This document shows, in pieces, positions 27,601 to 35,700 of a stretch of DNA of 64,000 bases; position 1 is the stretch's first letter, and every line of letters starts with the position of its first letter. The notes under the pieces were generated by a model that ran no database searches, had not been told where the DNA came from, and was given only the letters and a program-made list of their open reading frames with translations. The DNA is from Ancistrus triradiatus (taxonomy: Eukaryota; Chordata; Actinopteri; Siluriformes; Loricariidae), in NCBI GenBank assembly GCA_025084515.1, contig JAJAGP010000340.1:1-64000 (forward strand), written 5' to 3'. Both the position numbers and the translations under genes were made by a program.

Positions 27601-27753
27601 GCCTTGCACAGGCACTCGCCATGGCAATAAAAAGAAGCCAAGCATCAACATCCTGACATGTTGGTAACCAAGGCTGTGGTTGTCAGGGAAACAGAATCTT
27701 CCACACAAGATCCACACAAAGCAATTCAAGGTATTTATCATAAGCGTCGATAA
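616..27753 (+). CDS. epb41l1: epb41l1 (protein 4.1N, band 4.1-like 1), 3' two-thirds of the gene in 17 exons
   Basis: Protein 4.1N links membrane receptors and channels to the spectrin-actin skeleton, mainly in neurons. Joined exons: 616-703, 2653-2805, 5918-6015, 6381-6556, 8113-8309, 12083-12121, 12907-12942, 15031-15180, 15528-16682, 18315-18365, 19453-19842, 20241-20486, 20621-20695, 22340-22399, 27238-27330, 27423-27504, 27612-27753. Every junction is AG/GT with matching phase. They give the end of the FERM domain, FERM-adjacent segment, linker, large cassette, variable region and C-terminal domain. Segments such as [33 protein letters not shown] and [20 protein letters not shown] favour the 4.1N paralogue over 4.1R, 4.1G or 4.1B. 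The 5' exons (FERM F1 and most of F2) lie left of the window. The last two exons contain indels (see findings), so the gene is either damaged at its 3' end or misassembled there. Confidence 0.93.
921..1534. repeat. Probable nonautonomous DNA transposon in an epb41l1 intron
   Basis: The left end (ggtcgtctgattaattggcc) and the reverse complement of the right end (ggtcagccgacatgggtt ... aatggcc) resemble each other, and the interior has no gene. The remainder of the 704-2,652 intron shows no further feature. Confidence 0.4.
2653..2805 (+). CDS. epb41l1: epb41l1 exon: FERM F3 (PH-like) lobe, first half
   Basis: Fifty-one codons begin [19 protein letters not shown] and end [11 protein letters not shown]. 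This is the PH/PTB-like F3 lobe, which in 4.1 proteins contributes to lipid, calmodulin and membrane-protein binding. It is flanked by ttttacag and gtagag and is phase 0 at both ends. Confidence 0.96.
2806..3985. other. epb41l1 intron sequence, Tc1-like fragment
   Basis: About 3,407-3,590 matches the Tc1-like repeat family seen again at 27,835-28,140 (gaagtttgtaagccctttgg, taataacagacaaact). Nothing else is recognised. Confidence 0.4.
3993..4904. mobile_element. TA-flanked inverted-repeat element (tggtacctcggttctcg), copy 1
   Basis: It starts cagtggtacctcggttctcg and ends cgagaaccgaggtacctctg, about 20-bp terminal inverted repeats with TA at each side. The interior encodes nothing. It shares interior text with copy 2 (17,567-18,156). 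Confidence 0.75.
5275..5740. repeat. Tc1-like transposon fragment
   Basis: The sequence matches, in order, the later part of the family at 27,835-28,140 and probably continues the piece at 3,407-3,590. The TA-flanked element at 3,993-4,904 and the sequence around it sit between the two pieces. Confidence 0.4.
5918..6015 (+). CDS. epb41l1: epb41l1 exon: FERM F3 lobe, second half
   Basis: The exon reads [32 protein letters not shown] and the first two bases of an Arg codon completed by the next exon. This is the C-terminal helix of the FERM F3 lobe. The acceptor is cctccag and the donor gtaggc. Confidence 0.96.
6381..6556 (+). CDS. epb41l1: epb41l1 exon: FERM-adjacent (FA) segment
   Basis: It begins [20 protein letters not shown], continues through [20 protein letters not shown] and ends SRSLDG. 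In 4.1 proteins this FERM-adjacent region carries Ser/Thr phosphorylation sites that modulate FERM binding. [10 protein letters not shown] is the 4.1N form of the start. It enters with one base completing Arg and exits in phase 1 into gtatgt. Confidence 0.96.
7640..7950 (+). mobile_element. Short Tc1/mariner-type nonautonomous element
   Basis: It begins actatatagacaaaagtttg and ends with the inverse motif aaggggtgtccacagtc. The interior repeats the sequence at the very start of the window. Confidence 0.6.
8113..8309 (+). CDS. epb41l1: epb41l1 exon: acidic linker after the FA segment
   Basis: Two bases complete a codon, followed by 65 codons. The exon includes [20 protein letters not shown] and ends TPSKTVELK, matching in position and ending the TPTK-x-x-ELK end of the corresponding mammalian 4.1N region. 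It is rich in Asp and probably unstructured. The donor is gtacag. Confidence 0.9.
8935..10130 (-). repeat. tRNA-derived SINE-like repeat interrupted by a Harbinger-type MITE
   Basis: The halves 8,935-9,199 and 10,074-10,115 read as one repeat when the insert is removed (gaattagattaagtgggtatgaaaatgaatg), the tail of a common fish interspersed repeat. Confidence 0.6.
9200..10073. mobile_element. PIF/Harbinger-type MITE with TAA target duplication
   Basis: Terminal repeats are GGCCATGTCCACACG on the left and, on the other strand, GGCCCTGTCCACACG on the right. It is flanked by TAA at 9,197-9,199 and 10,074-10,076; a 3-bp TWA-type duplication is characteristic of PIF/Harbinger. No transposase is present. 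An inner block (gagccgactcttagagccgg) looks like another repeat. Confidence 0.7.
10720..11575 (-). mobile_element. Degenerate Tc1-like element (family 2) in an epb41l1 intron
   Basis: The - strand retains transposase text (for example [23 protein letters not shown]) with many frameshifts, and its terminal region (tttgccactcacac ... taatattggatcattttcct) matches the copies at 26, 37.6 and 39.2 kb. A SINE fragment (10,570-10,690) abuts it. Confidence 0.65.
12083..12121 (+). CDS. epb41l1: epb41l1 microexon (13 codons)
   Basis: A 39-nt phase-0 segment reads [13 protein letters not shown] between tttctggcag (after a long pyrimidine tract) and gtattt. It is predicted only from splice sites, phase and position between two secure exons. 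It may be alternatively used. Confidence 0.7.
12907..12942 (+). CDS. epb41l1: epb41l1 microexon ending APRHKQE
   Basis: This 36-nt phase-0 exon reads [12 protein letters not shown]. The PRHKQE ending is the sequence directly before FLDKPEDV in mammalian 4.1N, and here the next exon starts FLDKPEDV. The acceptor is ttttccccag and the donor gtacta. Confidence 0.9.
13100..15030. other. epb41l1 intron, repeats only
   Basis: It holds a partial Tc1-like fragment (13,255-13,345), an AT-rich palindromic stretch (13,455-13,505, tcaattataaaaataattga) and an old SINE-like segment (13,850-14,060). No exon is seen. Confidence 0.4.
15031..15180 (+). CDS. epb41l1: epb41l1 exon: spectrin/actin-binding-region equivalent
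   Basis: Fifty phase-0 codons begin [20 protein letters not shown] and include [15 protein letters not shown], ending SGSTPEKKP. This aligns with the part of 4.1 proteins corresponding to the spectrin-actin-binding domain and is near-identical in wording to mammalian 4.1N. The donor is gtgagt. Confidence 0.95.
15528..16682 (+). CDS. epb41l1: epb41l1 giant cassette exon (385 codons)
   Basis: One open 1,155-nt segment lies between acceptor tatatatag and donor gtaaca, phase 0 at both ends, so it can be included or skipped without changing frame. It begins [13 protein letters not shown] and ends [11 protein letters not shown]. The product is hydrophilic, rich in Ser, Glu, Asp, Lys and Arg, with no transmembrane segment or domain I can recognise, so it is probably disordered. 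Large alternatively spliced insert exons are known in vertebrate 4.1-family genes at comparable positions. Its complete openness over 385 codons is strong evidence that it is coding. Confidence 0.85.
16683..18314. other. epb41l1 intron after the giant exon
   Basis: Apart from the element at 17,567-18,156, no coding or RNA feature is recognised. Confidence 0.5.
17567..18156. mobile_element. TA-flanked inverted-repeat element (tggtacctcggttctcg), copy 2
   Basis: It begins gatacctcggttcttg and ends caagaaccgaggtaccactg. Interior segments such as cagaaaatccacactgtata and acaaatccatcata are shared with copy 1. It is shorter by internal deletion. Confidence 0.7.
18315..18365 (+). CDS. epb41l1: epb41l1 short exon (17 codons)
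   Basis: A 51-nt phase-0 segment reads [17 protein letters not shown] between ctaaccag and gtgcct. The assignment rests on splice sites, phase and order. It is probably alternatively spliced. Confidence 0.65.
19453..19842 (+). CDS. epb41l1: epb41l1 exon with the [20 protein letters not shown] block
   Basis: A 130-codon phase-0 exon starts [20 protein letters not shown]. It contains the very conserved [20 protein letters not shown] block followed by FTVLMDL, a hallmark of 4.1N, then an acidic stretch ending VDHRKPE. The acceptor is ggtccttaag and the donor gtagat. Confidence 0.93.
20241..20486 (+). CDS. epb41l1: epb41l1 exon: variable region before the C-terminal domain
   Basis: Eighty-two phase-0 codons start [15 protein letters not shown] and end [10 protein letters not shown]. 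The acceptor follows a strong pyrimidine tract (cccttccctttcaag) and the donor is gtatag. Residues such as [12 protein letters not shown] match the kind of sequence found before the C-terminal domain of 4.1N (an IRKK-type segment and KTE motifs). Confidence 0.85.
20621..20695 (+). CDS. epb41l1: epb41l1 candidate short exon (25 codons)
   Basis: Between acceptor tctgtgacag and donor gtggta is an open 75-nt phase-0 segment starting [16 protein letters not shown]. It preserves frame with both neighbours. No match to a known 4.1N segment is recalled, so support is structural only. Confidence 0.5.
20767..21190 (+). pseudogene. Tc1/mariner-like transposase N-terminus split by a SINE
   Basis: Before the SINE the reading is [20 protein letters not shown] and [15 protein letters not shown], a helix-turn-helix DNA-binding start. 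After the SINE (about 21,110 on) it continues [20 protein letters not shown]. The two halves form one typical transposase N-terminal region. Confidence 0.6.
20917..21108 (-). repeat. tRNA-derived SINE (copy in transposase fragment)
   Basis: In reverse orientation it has the tRNA-like head (B box gggatttgaaccctgg as reverse complement) and the body ending catttagcacacgcccttatccagagcgacttac. The same element occurs at 33,990, 52,553, 59,576 and 62,049. Confidence 0.75.
22340..22399 (+). CDS. epb41l1: epb41l1 short exon (20 codons)
   Basis: A 60-nt phase-0 segment reads [20 protein letters not shown] between ctgctatag and gtaagg, an excellent donor. It lies immediately before a (GT)n microsatellite. 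It is in order and phase with the rest of the gene and probably alternatively spliced. Confidence 0.65.
22443..22520. repeat. (GT)n-(TA)n microsatellite
   Basis: About 60 bp of uninterrupted GT is followed by a short TA run, directly after the 22,340-22,399 exon donor. Confidence 0.97.
22521..24117 (+). mobile_element. Tc1-like transposon, family 1, defective
   Basis: It starts cagtggggcaaaaaagtatt after a TA. From 22,887 the transposase begins [20 protein letters not shown] (paired-type DNA-binding region) but stops at 23,090. Further pieces include [20 protein letters not shown] with the first catalytic Asp. A fish interspersed repeat is inserted at about 23,475-23,580. The right end is incomplete. 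Confidence 0.85.
23475..23580 (+). repeat. Interspersed repeat nested in the Tc1-like element
   Basis: The text agatttatttatatagcgct ... attgtctcaaagcaacttcac is shared with 28,450-28,560. It interrupts the transposase between [12 protein letters not shown] and [21 protein letters not shown] segments. Confidence 0.7.
24300..24420 (+). repeat. tRNA-headed SINE fragment
   Basis: The sequence ggtgggtagcgccggcaccctcacag ... aaggtcctgggttcagtccc carries A-box- and B-box-like motifs. It is related to the copy at 45,840-46,135. Confidence 0.5.
24424..24660. repeat. Compound microsatellite (TGTA, GT, TA)
   Basis: About 235 bp of TGTA, then GT and TA tracts. The long ORFs read here ([11 protein letters not shown]) are artefacts of the repeat. 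Confidence 0.97.
26040..27085 (+). mobile_element. Tc1-like transposon, family 2, degenerate
   Basis: It starts cagtggtgcttgaaagtttg. From about 26,407 a frameshifted transposase is visible (MARTKE..., [23 protein letters not shown] text). The right end is incomplete. Confidence 0.8.
27238..27330 (+). CDS. epb41l1: epb41l1 exon: start of the C-terminal domain
   Basis: Thirty-one phase-0 codons run from [14 protein letters not shown] to [12 protein letters not shown]. The TTTHVTK ending is the conserved junction before TVKGG in all 4.1 C-terminal domains. The acceptor is tatacag and the donor gtaagt. Confidence 0.92.
27423..27504 (+). pseudogene. epb41l1: epb41l1 C-terminal domain exon with two frame-breaking indels
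   Basis: The 4.1 C-terminal domain binds NuMA, FKBP12-type partners, receptors and channels. In other 4.1 genes this exon is 81 nt; here it is 82 nt. It opens TVK in phase 0, then lacks one base near 27,432-27,435. ETRIEKR is readable in another frame from 27,443, then two extra bases lie at 27,464-27,468, after which [12 protein letters not shown] is readable to the donor. Read literally, the frame reaches a TGA at 27,483-27,485. The splice sites (ctatag and gtgaac) look usable. Confidence 0.8.
27612..27753 (+). pseudogene. epb41l1: epb41l1 last coding exon with one extra A
   Basis: After ttgcacag the exon opens ALAMAIK. A run of five A (27,629-27,633) has one base more than the conserved frame needs, after which [20 protein letters not shown] is readable, as in 4.1N C-termini. 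That frame ends at TAA 27,751-27,753. An alternative is a splice at gtattt (27,731) to a further exon that I cannot find. With the extra base the conserved end of the C-terminal domain would be lost. Confidence 0.75.
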
Positions 27754-28449
27754 AAGCATAATAAATAGATTTTTAGAGATTCACATCCACCTTTTAAGTG
27801 AAATTACACATAAAGTGCTGAATTGGATATTTGAATTTATCAAAGTTTATTTAAAGTTTGTGAATCCTGTGGAATTACCCTGCATATCAGCTTCCGTTAA
27901 TTTGTCATAAATAGAATCTGATCTTTATCTAGGCCATAATAACAGATAAAAAACACTGTCGAACTGATTATTCATTCATAGTCCAGGCTTGTAAAAAAGT
28001 ATGTAAACCCTTCTAATAACTGATAGACTGCACTTTAGTGTAGTCCTGTAACAGATGAAAAGCTTTCTTCAGGTCATGGCACAGTCTATAATAGGGCTAA
28101 TGTCTAGATGCTGACCATTCCAAAACAGAAATTTTCTAAATATAGGATAATGTACTTATATTACAATGAATTATGAGTTTAATGATGAGATTATTATTAT
28201 TATTTTAAGATAATTAGCCTGGCCCTGCACTGTATACAATATGTTGGTTATAACCTTTTGAATACTCAAAAGATTTTAAAAATGCAGTAAGGAAACACTA
28301 TGATGCTCTGTGAAATGGTTTGCCATCACTGATGGAACATCTGAATTATACTGGCATTACCAGACACTGAAGCATTTTCCTCAAATAAATGATTGTACAT
28401 TATTTGTGTCTCATTTGTTTAATTGTTTAATTATCTACTTTTTTAACTT

Positions 28450-28690
28450 GTGAAAGTCAGAAGTCAAAGTCAGATTTATTTCTATTGCCCTATTTACAAA
28501 GGAGCCATTGTCTCAAAGCAGCTTTACAGGGTTCTATGATCTTCTATTATCTAAGCCAAACCCTAAACTTAATGAGCCTAGGCCAAAAGTGGCAAAGAAA
28601 AACTCCCTAAACGTTATAAGGAAGAAACCTTGGGAGGACTAAGACTCAAAAAGGGACACACATCCTCCTTGGGCAGACTTGTGTGAAAGT
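28450..28690 (+). repeat. Fish interspersed repeat
   Basis: It contains cagatttatttctattgccc, attgtctcaaagcagcttta and gaagaaaccttgggaggac. The first part matches the nested copy at 23,475-23,580. Confidence 0.6.
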
Positions 28691-30361
28691 CTGATGATTA
28701 TTTAGGTCATATTCATGCTGAAAATATATACATTTCTATATTGCACATAACATTCCAAACTCATGTATATTCTATACAATTTAAAATGTGTAAAAATACT
28801 GGAATTATATTTGAACTATAAACCATCATAAAGGGTTTGATAGTCAGTGCTACCATTACACAGACAGTTATTTATTGCATGAATTGTAATTTGTTTAATG
28901 ATCTGTCAGTTGATACTCAACATCAATAACGTATTATTATTCACTTACCAGTTTGTATTCAAAGAAGACTAGGGCTTTGATGAAGGTTATATTTAATAAC
29001 TGTTCTTGCTTTCCTCTTCAGTCCTGATCCCTTATGCTGTTGGGACTGTGTATAGAAGCTCTGTATTTTAAACCACCACTTCTGGTATATGATGGAAACC
29101 AACGACTCATCATCCACCAATACTAAACCACTGGACCCTTGTCAGATGCGTACAGAGATAAAAAACTATTAAGGAGTGTAAACATACATCCATCCGATTG
29201 CTTTTACAATCCTCATAGTTGGAAAGAAGTGGAAGATTTTTACCTGTCTGGCTCTTGAACATGTCTCAGAGTTTTTTTTTGGCAAATTGCTCAGCATTGC
29301 TGCATCCTGCTGAAGATATTACTACTTAATTTGTTCGAACCCATGTCTTAACAAAGCAGATTTTCTTCATGTCCTTCCGTCCCAGTCTGGCACTGTATAA
29401 TGATGCACTGGACTTCTCACCCAATTGAAACTGATGTAAGGACATCCATTCGGTAAGCAGATGGAAGACGGACAGAAAGCGTACTCAATCAGCTGAAGTT
29501 CCACTGCTGTTAGATTCTCACACCATTTGTTTGCATGTGAGAAGGTTTTGAACAGGATCAAAAAACTTGGGTGAACAAAATGTACAACAACAAGCACCAC
29601 CAGGCCTACTACAGTGGATCAGTGCATCATCAGGTATCGGCATATGGTGTTGACAGGGGACAGACATAATGCTGGACTCAAGAACCCCAATCTGTGCCAA
29701 CTACAGAAGGAAGATTCTGAGAAGCAGAGGCTTTCTGAAGGAAGAGAAACTGCTATGGAACAGAATGACAAAAGAAATGACACAAGAATCGTTTGTTCAA
29801 TTCCACTCTTACCACCTGAAGTCACTATAGGTTATAGTATTTTCATGTAACATGCTGTCTGGGACCGAACATATGTTTCAGGTTAGAAACCCTAATGAAA
29901 ATGATGTATGATTTAGATTGCTGTTACATCATGAAGTTTTTCTTTAAACGAGGCAGTCACTTTCTTCTTGGTATGATTGCAATGGGAATTTTCTTATCTT
30001 CAATCTTAGCGACTGAAAACATCTTTCTTATGAGATTATTGTAAAAAAAAAAGACATAAGTAACATTTTATTGTTCTACAATAATTACTTAATAATAATT
30101 ATTGTTTATTTATAAATATTTTTAAGTTTCTCATTTTAACTATGCTTATCCTGGACAGGTTCACAGGAGCTGCATAGCCTATCCCTGAACACAGTAGCCC
30201 CAGGCAAGCATGTACCCTTGATTGGGGTACCCTTGAACCTTGGTCACCACCCTTGGTGGGCTGGGGAAATGCAGCTGCACCACCTAATCACTTATTAATA
30301 GATAATGATTCATTATTATTTCATAGTATTTTTGTATAGGCATTATCAACCAAAAGTATTA

Positions 30362-30532
30362 GTACATGGCTCCCGGACACGGCCAAACGTATTTGGACGA
30401 AACTTGCATGTGGATAGAAAATTAGGGCACACACCTTTACATGGCCAAAAGTATTAGGACGCACACCCTCACATGACCAAATGTATTTAAGAGGCACACC
30501 CTCACAAGGCCAAAAGAATTTGGATGCAAGCC
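30362..30532. repeat. Degenerate ~33-bp tandem array
   Basis: Units read acatggccaaaagtattagg..., acatgaccaaatgtatttaa... and acaaggccaaaagaatttgg..., each followed by a gcacaccctc-type spacer. The period is about 32-33 bp. Confidence 0.7.
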
Positions 30533-31300
30533 CACATTTTCTACTTGCCACATTAAGCACTGTTGTAGTTCCTGCAGGAAATACAGATGTAGTTACTATT
30601 ATTATTATAAAATCCACTCTGCCTTGTTTCTTAGATTATGTAGGTAAACTTAGCTTTTATTATTTTTGATTATTTTAGTCTTTTTTTCTTTCAATAACCA
30701 AAAACGATCCCCTACTACAGTGAGAATTTCTCACAGTTAATGTTAAATTAGAAAACATCTATTTTAAAAAGAGAGAAATGCAATAGTTTTGCCTATAATT
30801 CAATGTTTTCACTTGCTAAGATACATCTATTTGAAGAAACTGTACCTAAAATATAAAATACTTTAACAATGAAAAATAATATCCCTATTAAAGCAAAGAC
30901 AATGATAAAGTGTGTGGAATAAGTGTTTCATATGCTTTTGGTTCCACACTCCCTTTAACAGAAAAAGAACACGAATGCTGCCGTGTGGTGTTTTAAATAC
31001 CCCCAGAGACTCACCTGTATATCTTGTTTTTTTGTCACTCTCTCTACATCAATGCTTCATGACTGAGGAAAAGAGTGTTTAACTGAGCAGACTGCTTACT
31101 TTGTGGTAGATGTCATGAACATTTGATTTCTATTTTCAGTAAACTGTGAGTGCAGTGATTCTCTGTACAATCTTCCCACAGTAACACAAGTGCTGGAACA
31201 GCCTGAAGAAAGTGTGCAGATGTGTCTGTTGTAGTGTTGTGTAGGTGGATGGGCCTCAAATAGTTGTAATGTGCGTTACGTATGAAATAAAGGAAGGCAT

Positions 31301-33050
31301 TGTGTTAGGACGATCAGGAGTAATAATCATAAAGATTCAGATTTAAGATTCTGGAAGTGTTTTGTAGAGGATTGTGTTATGGACCTTTAACAAAGGGCTG
31401 CACCATGTGAATGTTTTCATACCCTACTCAATTTGAAAATGTCAAGGGTGTAATAGAGGTCTCAGACATTTAAGCAGGGCAATTACAGAGGGGTGGACTT
31501 CAAGACTGGAGTTGGGTTTTATGATTTATCAAAGAATAGGTGATGGGAGGATGAGCAAACCAGTCATTTCACTTCAATTTCTTGGACCAAAAAAACAAAA
31601 CAAAAACGAAAGCAATAGCAACAGAATCCATTATACCGAAATGCCGGACAGTTGCTGGGGAAAAATGCTGTTTATCTTAATTTCAGAGTATTAAATTCCC
31701 GACTGCAGTCTGATTTGGAGCCTAAAAAATAAACAAGTCTACACATTTTGTTGCGTTGCAGACATATTTAGCTTGCACGTCTAGAAAACAATACAGAAAT
31801 TAACCCCTATTTAAGCATTTCACGTGCATTGTGCCTAACATTCAAGATTAAAGCGACTATATGGAATTCACCAAAACGTTTTGGCAAAACAGGCACAGAT
31901 ACCTCTCGTCAGATGATGTTTTTCTTATTTTCTGAACAAAAATAATGATCTGGATATTTTGCATAGGCAAAACTCTTTCATATATTCTAATATGTTAAAA
32001 TAATGTCATTCCCTGCAAGCGGATAATCTGTTTATTTAGAGTATCAAGAAAGTTATCGTTTCAATACGGGTTACAATTACTGATCTAGTTACATCTGCTG
32101 GTGAAGGACTGGCATAGCAGCACGATTCACATTCGGTCAATGTAACATATTATGTGGGCCCATCTGCTGCCAACTGCGTGGAATAGCCTCTCTTTCATGC
32201 AGCATTCACGTTTGCTTACTTTTTTGTATACGGTATTATAAAAATAATAGCGAACCTCACCAGTAGGAACCGATGGAAACTGAGATTCTCATAAATATAG
32301 TATTTGGCGCCATCTACCGGTTACCGGTGAAATTACTTCTAGCCACACAAATAACTAAATAAATTTGGGTTTTGATGATTCGAGCTAACATTGTTACTCA
32401 AGATGACGCTAATCTGCATTAATCGTTTAAGTAATTTTTACTTCTAAATTATTTTTACGTTTTAAAACGCAGTGCGAGTGTGATTAGTCTCTGTAGTCTA
32501 CAGTGAACTGTGGTTTAGAAGTAAATATTCAATAATATAGTGACGTTCAGTAAAGTATGTGACTGGAGAACCACCCTTGAGTTTTCGTTCTAAAGGAGAA
32601 GCAGCTACTTTCATTTCAAGCCACTCACCAACATCTGCTTTTAAAATCAAGATATCTGGCATATACTAGACCCTGTATGAAGCATTGTGTTAATATAATC
32701 ATTTAGGTATTTTGTTCTCTACACTGAGAAACGGCTTAATGGGATTGAGAAAGCTGGTTTGGACTTGAGCTGATGTTGTTTCCATTGCACTTCAGGATTT
32801 AGATCTTACCCGCCCTTTTCTCGTGGTTATATAACTTGTGCCACAAAGGAATTGTGAAGAAGAATACAGCTCCATCTACTTTGCTTTCACACCTCGTTCA
32901 CTACGCTGTACTTCCTACTGCTTGGTTTTCTGTGTTTGCTGTACAGTGGTCTACAATAAAAATCAACATAAACGCTGTGGTGCCAAATTTCTATCTACTA
33001 TAGGCAACACTGCCATCGTGTGGCGTACTGTAGAATAGGGTTTTATAAAA
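31301..33050. other. Intergenic, nothing recognised
   Basis: AT-rich sequence without a coding exon, RNA gene or clear repeat that I can identify. Confidence 0.4.
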
Positions 33051-33056
33051 ATGCTG

Positions 33057-33300
33057 AAACTTGGCGCTATCGACTCACAGCTCCAGAGATCCCTGGTTCG
33101 ATTCCCATCCTGGACACTGCCTGTGTGGAGCTTGCATGTTCTGCACCAATTGCATGAGTTTTTTGCAGACATTCCGAAGATGTGCATTTGGTCAACTGGT
33201 GTCTCTAAATTGCCCTGTTGTATGTGTGGGCATCTGTCCTGCAATATCTTGGTATTCTGTCTAGGGTTGATTCCTGAATCTGTTAAGTGGTCATGAAAAT
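33057..33300 (+). repeat. tRNA-headed SINE copy
   Basis: The text agagatccctggttcgattccc (B-box-like) is followed by body text shared with the reverse copy at 8,935-9,199. Confidence 0.5.
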
Positions 33301-33994
33301 GACTGAATGATGAAAATATACAACAATCTCAATGAATCACAAGTTTATCATTTAAAATTCTTAAAGCAATGTACAACTCTGTGCAGGACTCTGGATTATT
33401 CATTCAAATCAAATCATCTTAGATTTTATTTGATTACTGTGTCAGTATAAAATAACCACATGTATAAATTTCCTTAAGTTACAAACAGCAGTCTGCATGA
33501 TTTATTTATTTCCAATTTTAGTCCTTGCATTTCCTGGTCGGGATTATAGGGGCTCTGACACCTTTGCGCAGAGAGCAGTGGGGTTGGCATTCGGCGGAGA
33601 GAAGACCAGTTCATTGCAGGGCTGGATTTGTGGTCACTGTTACAGAACTCTCTCTCCACTCAGCCAGTTGTAGCTGTATGTAGTGCCTGACCTGGCTAGA
33701 AGGCAGCACCAGGTCTCAAACCTAGGTCCCTGCAGTGGCTGGCTAGTATATTAGACCGCTGTGACACCCAAGCTTGTTTGCATGTTGTTAAGGAAAATAA
33801 CTCTAGAATTACTGGCAACCCTCAAGAAACTGGGCAATACCAATAATGAATACCAACACATTTAATGATTAAAATCTCAATGTTTGGAGAAATTGATAAC
33901 CATTGATCCACAATTGATACCAACTTACCCATTTTTTTTAATGTTTGGCATGGTCTGTTGCACAGACATAAGACGCCGGTCTCTCACAGGGCCA

Positions 33995-34165
33995 GTGGGA
34001 CTGTGGTAGCCTAGCAGTTAAAGGTACTGGACTATGGACCAAAAGGTCCAGGGTTCAAATCTCACCTCTGTCAAGCTGCCACTGTTGTTTCCTTGAGCAA
34101 GGCCCTTAAGCCACAATTTCTTGGATTGTAAGAGTGTATCAACTGTAAGTCGCTCTGGACACACA
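33995..34165 (+). repeat. tRNA-derived SINE copy
   Basis: The head gtggtagcctagcagttaaa (A-box-like) and gggttcaaatctc (B-box-like) is followed by the body ending tcaactgtaagtcgctctgg. Confidence 0.8.
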
Positions 34166-34828
34166 CACACGCTTTTCATTACAGGTACACATTTTTTTTG
34201 TAGTTGATACTACAATTTTATAAGCAGCTCTGGTCAAATAACGTTTTGTAAATGAGCCAACCTTTCTCACTCTGTCTAGGATGGAAAATGAAGAAATCAG
34301 TCCTCCCTAGTGGTTTACATTGGTATAACATGCCAATTGGGTTGCAATGTTAATTTAGTTCTGTTAAATTTAACTCAGCAATGCGTTGAGGCCGTGTCAT
34401 GCAGTTCACTCTTTGCTAGTAACACTAACATTTAATTGTTCAACGTTGCACACCTGTAGCCCCTTGTTCTGGAGACTAAGGGGTTTCTGCAGAACACTTG
34501 CAGCTCAGTACTGTACAAAAATCTTAATTATGTTCATTTATTTAAAGGCAGTCAGGCCAAATACTGTTTATTAAGCCAATTCATGGCCAATTCATGCTTC
34601 TGAACAACTGCAAAAAATAATATACCGAATGTAGCAATGGGTAATCAAAAATACTGACAACTTTCAATTCACATAATACTTACTAGAACATGAAACAAAC
34701 AAGGACTTTTATTTAAGGCTGCGTTTTGGTCCTGAGGATTTCTTCAATACCGTTGTAGCACTGAGCCACAGCTGAAAAGTGTGGATCTCGATGCTTTACT
34801 AATTAGGAACAAGACATCTAAAAGGATA

Positions 34829-35700
34829 CACTGCATGGCCAAAAGTTTGTGGACACCTGACATAAAACCATGGGTACGGACTTCACTTCTACAGCTTTCA
34901 TAGCGGAAAATGCTTCCACTGGATTAAAGATGACTGTAGGAGCCTGCTTTCATCCAGGAACAATCCAGCAAATGTATTAGTGACAACTGATGGGGATGAA
35001 GTGGCTCAGTGTCTTTAGGTACATTCACACCGCAGGTAAAAGCTGGGTTACTTTCATATGTGATACTGAAATCTGTATCTGTGTATCATGTATCTGATTT
35101 TCATCCATTTGGCTAAGTCTGAACAGTCAGAACGGAATTCAAACCTTGTTGAGGTTGGAGCTCATCTACTTGGAACAGCTTGATGTAGTTGGGCATGAGA
35201 ACATAAACAGCTTTGCAAAACTCATGGACCGTCAGTGATTGATCACTTGGCAATGCTCAATTGATTAGCCAGCATCTGGTAATCTGCTTACCTTATAATT
35301 CAGCACAATCCAATCCATACTCGCTTTTTTAGTGATATGAGATCTCACATTAGCATCCTGTTAAAGAAAAGTCGCTGTCTCAGAAACATTACTTTTGACA
35401 TTCTAAAATTTTGTATTCATTTCTTTGTAAGGCCATCCACGTCAGCGCCCCACCACTCCTGGCTCCGGCTCCCTCGTCCAAATTTGGATGGAAAACCGCC
35501 TACTGTCTTATATACAACTGCTTAGTTTAACTGTTAGTTGCTCTGTTTAAGGATGTCTGCTGAATAATGTCAAGGTAACACTGTGGTGTTGTTCTGGCAT
35601 CTGCTTCATCCAAATTTCTTTGCCAGACCGTCAGCATTTATATTTGTAATAGCTGAATCTACTAGGTAGAGATGGTGTCTACATTCTTTTGGTCACAGTG
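34829..35700. mobile_element. TA-flanked mariner-type nonautonomous element
   Basis: It starts cactgcatggccaaaagttt and ends aagaatgtagacaccat as reverse complement, with TA at both sides. It is 872 bp long without a transposase frame. Confidence 0.65.

Larger units (their letters stand above)
27754..31300 (+). other. Probable epb41l1 3' UTR and downstream sequence
   Basis: No coding exon is recognised. It contains a Tc1-like fragment (about 27,835-28,140) and a fish interspersed repeat (28,450-28,690). AATAAA hexamers occur, for example at 31,286-31,291, and could end the transcript, but the sequence does not decide which is used. There is also a degenerate 33-bp tandem array at 30,362-30,532. 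Confidence 0.4.

Noticed and set aside
30362..30532. CRISPR-like array
   Set aside because: The units are degenerate, without unique spacers, and the genome is vertebrate.
33995..34060. tRNA gene
   Set aside because: A- and B-box-like motifs belong to SINE heads repeated at 52.6, 59.6 and 62.2 kb; there is no cloverleaf with an intact acceptor stem.
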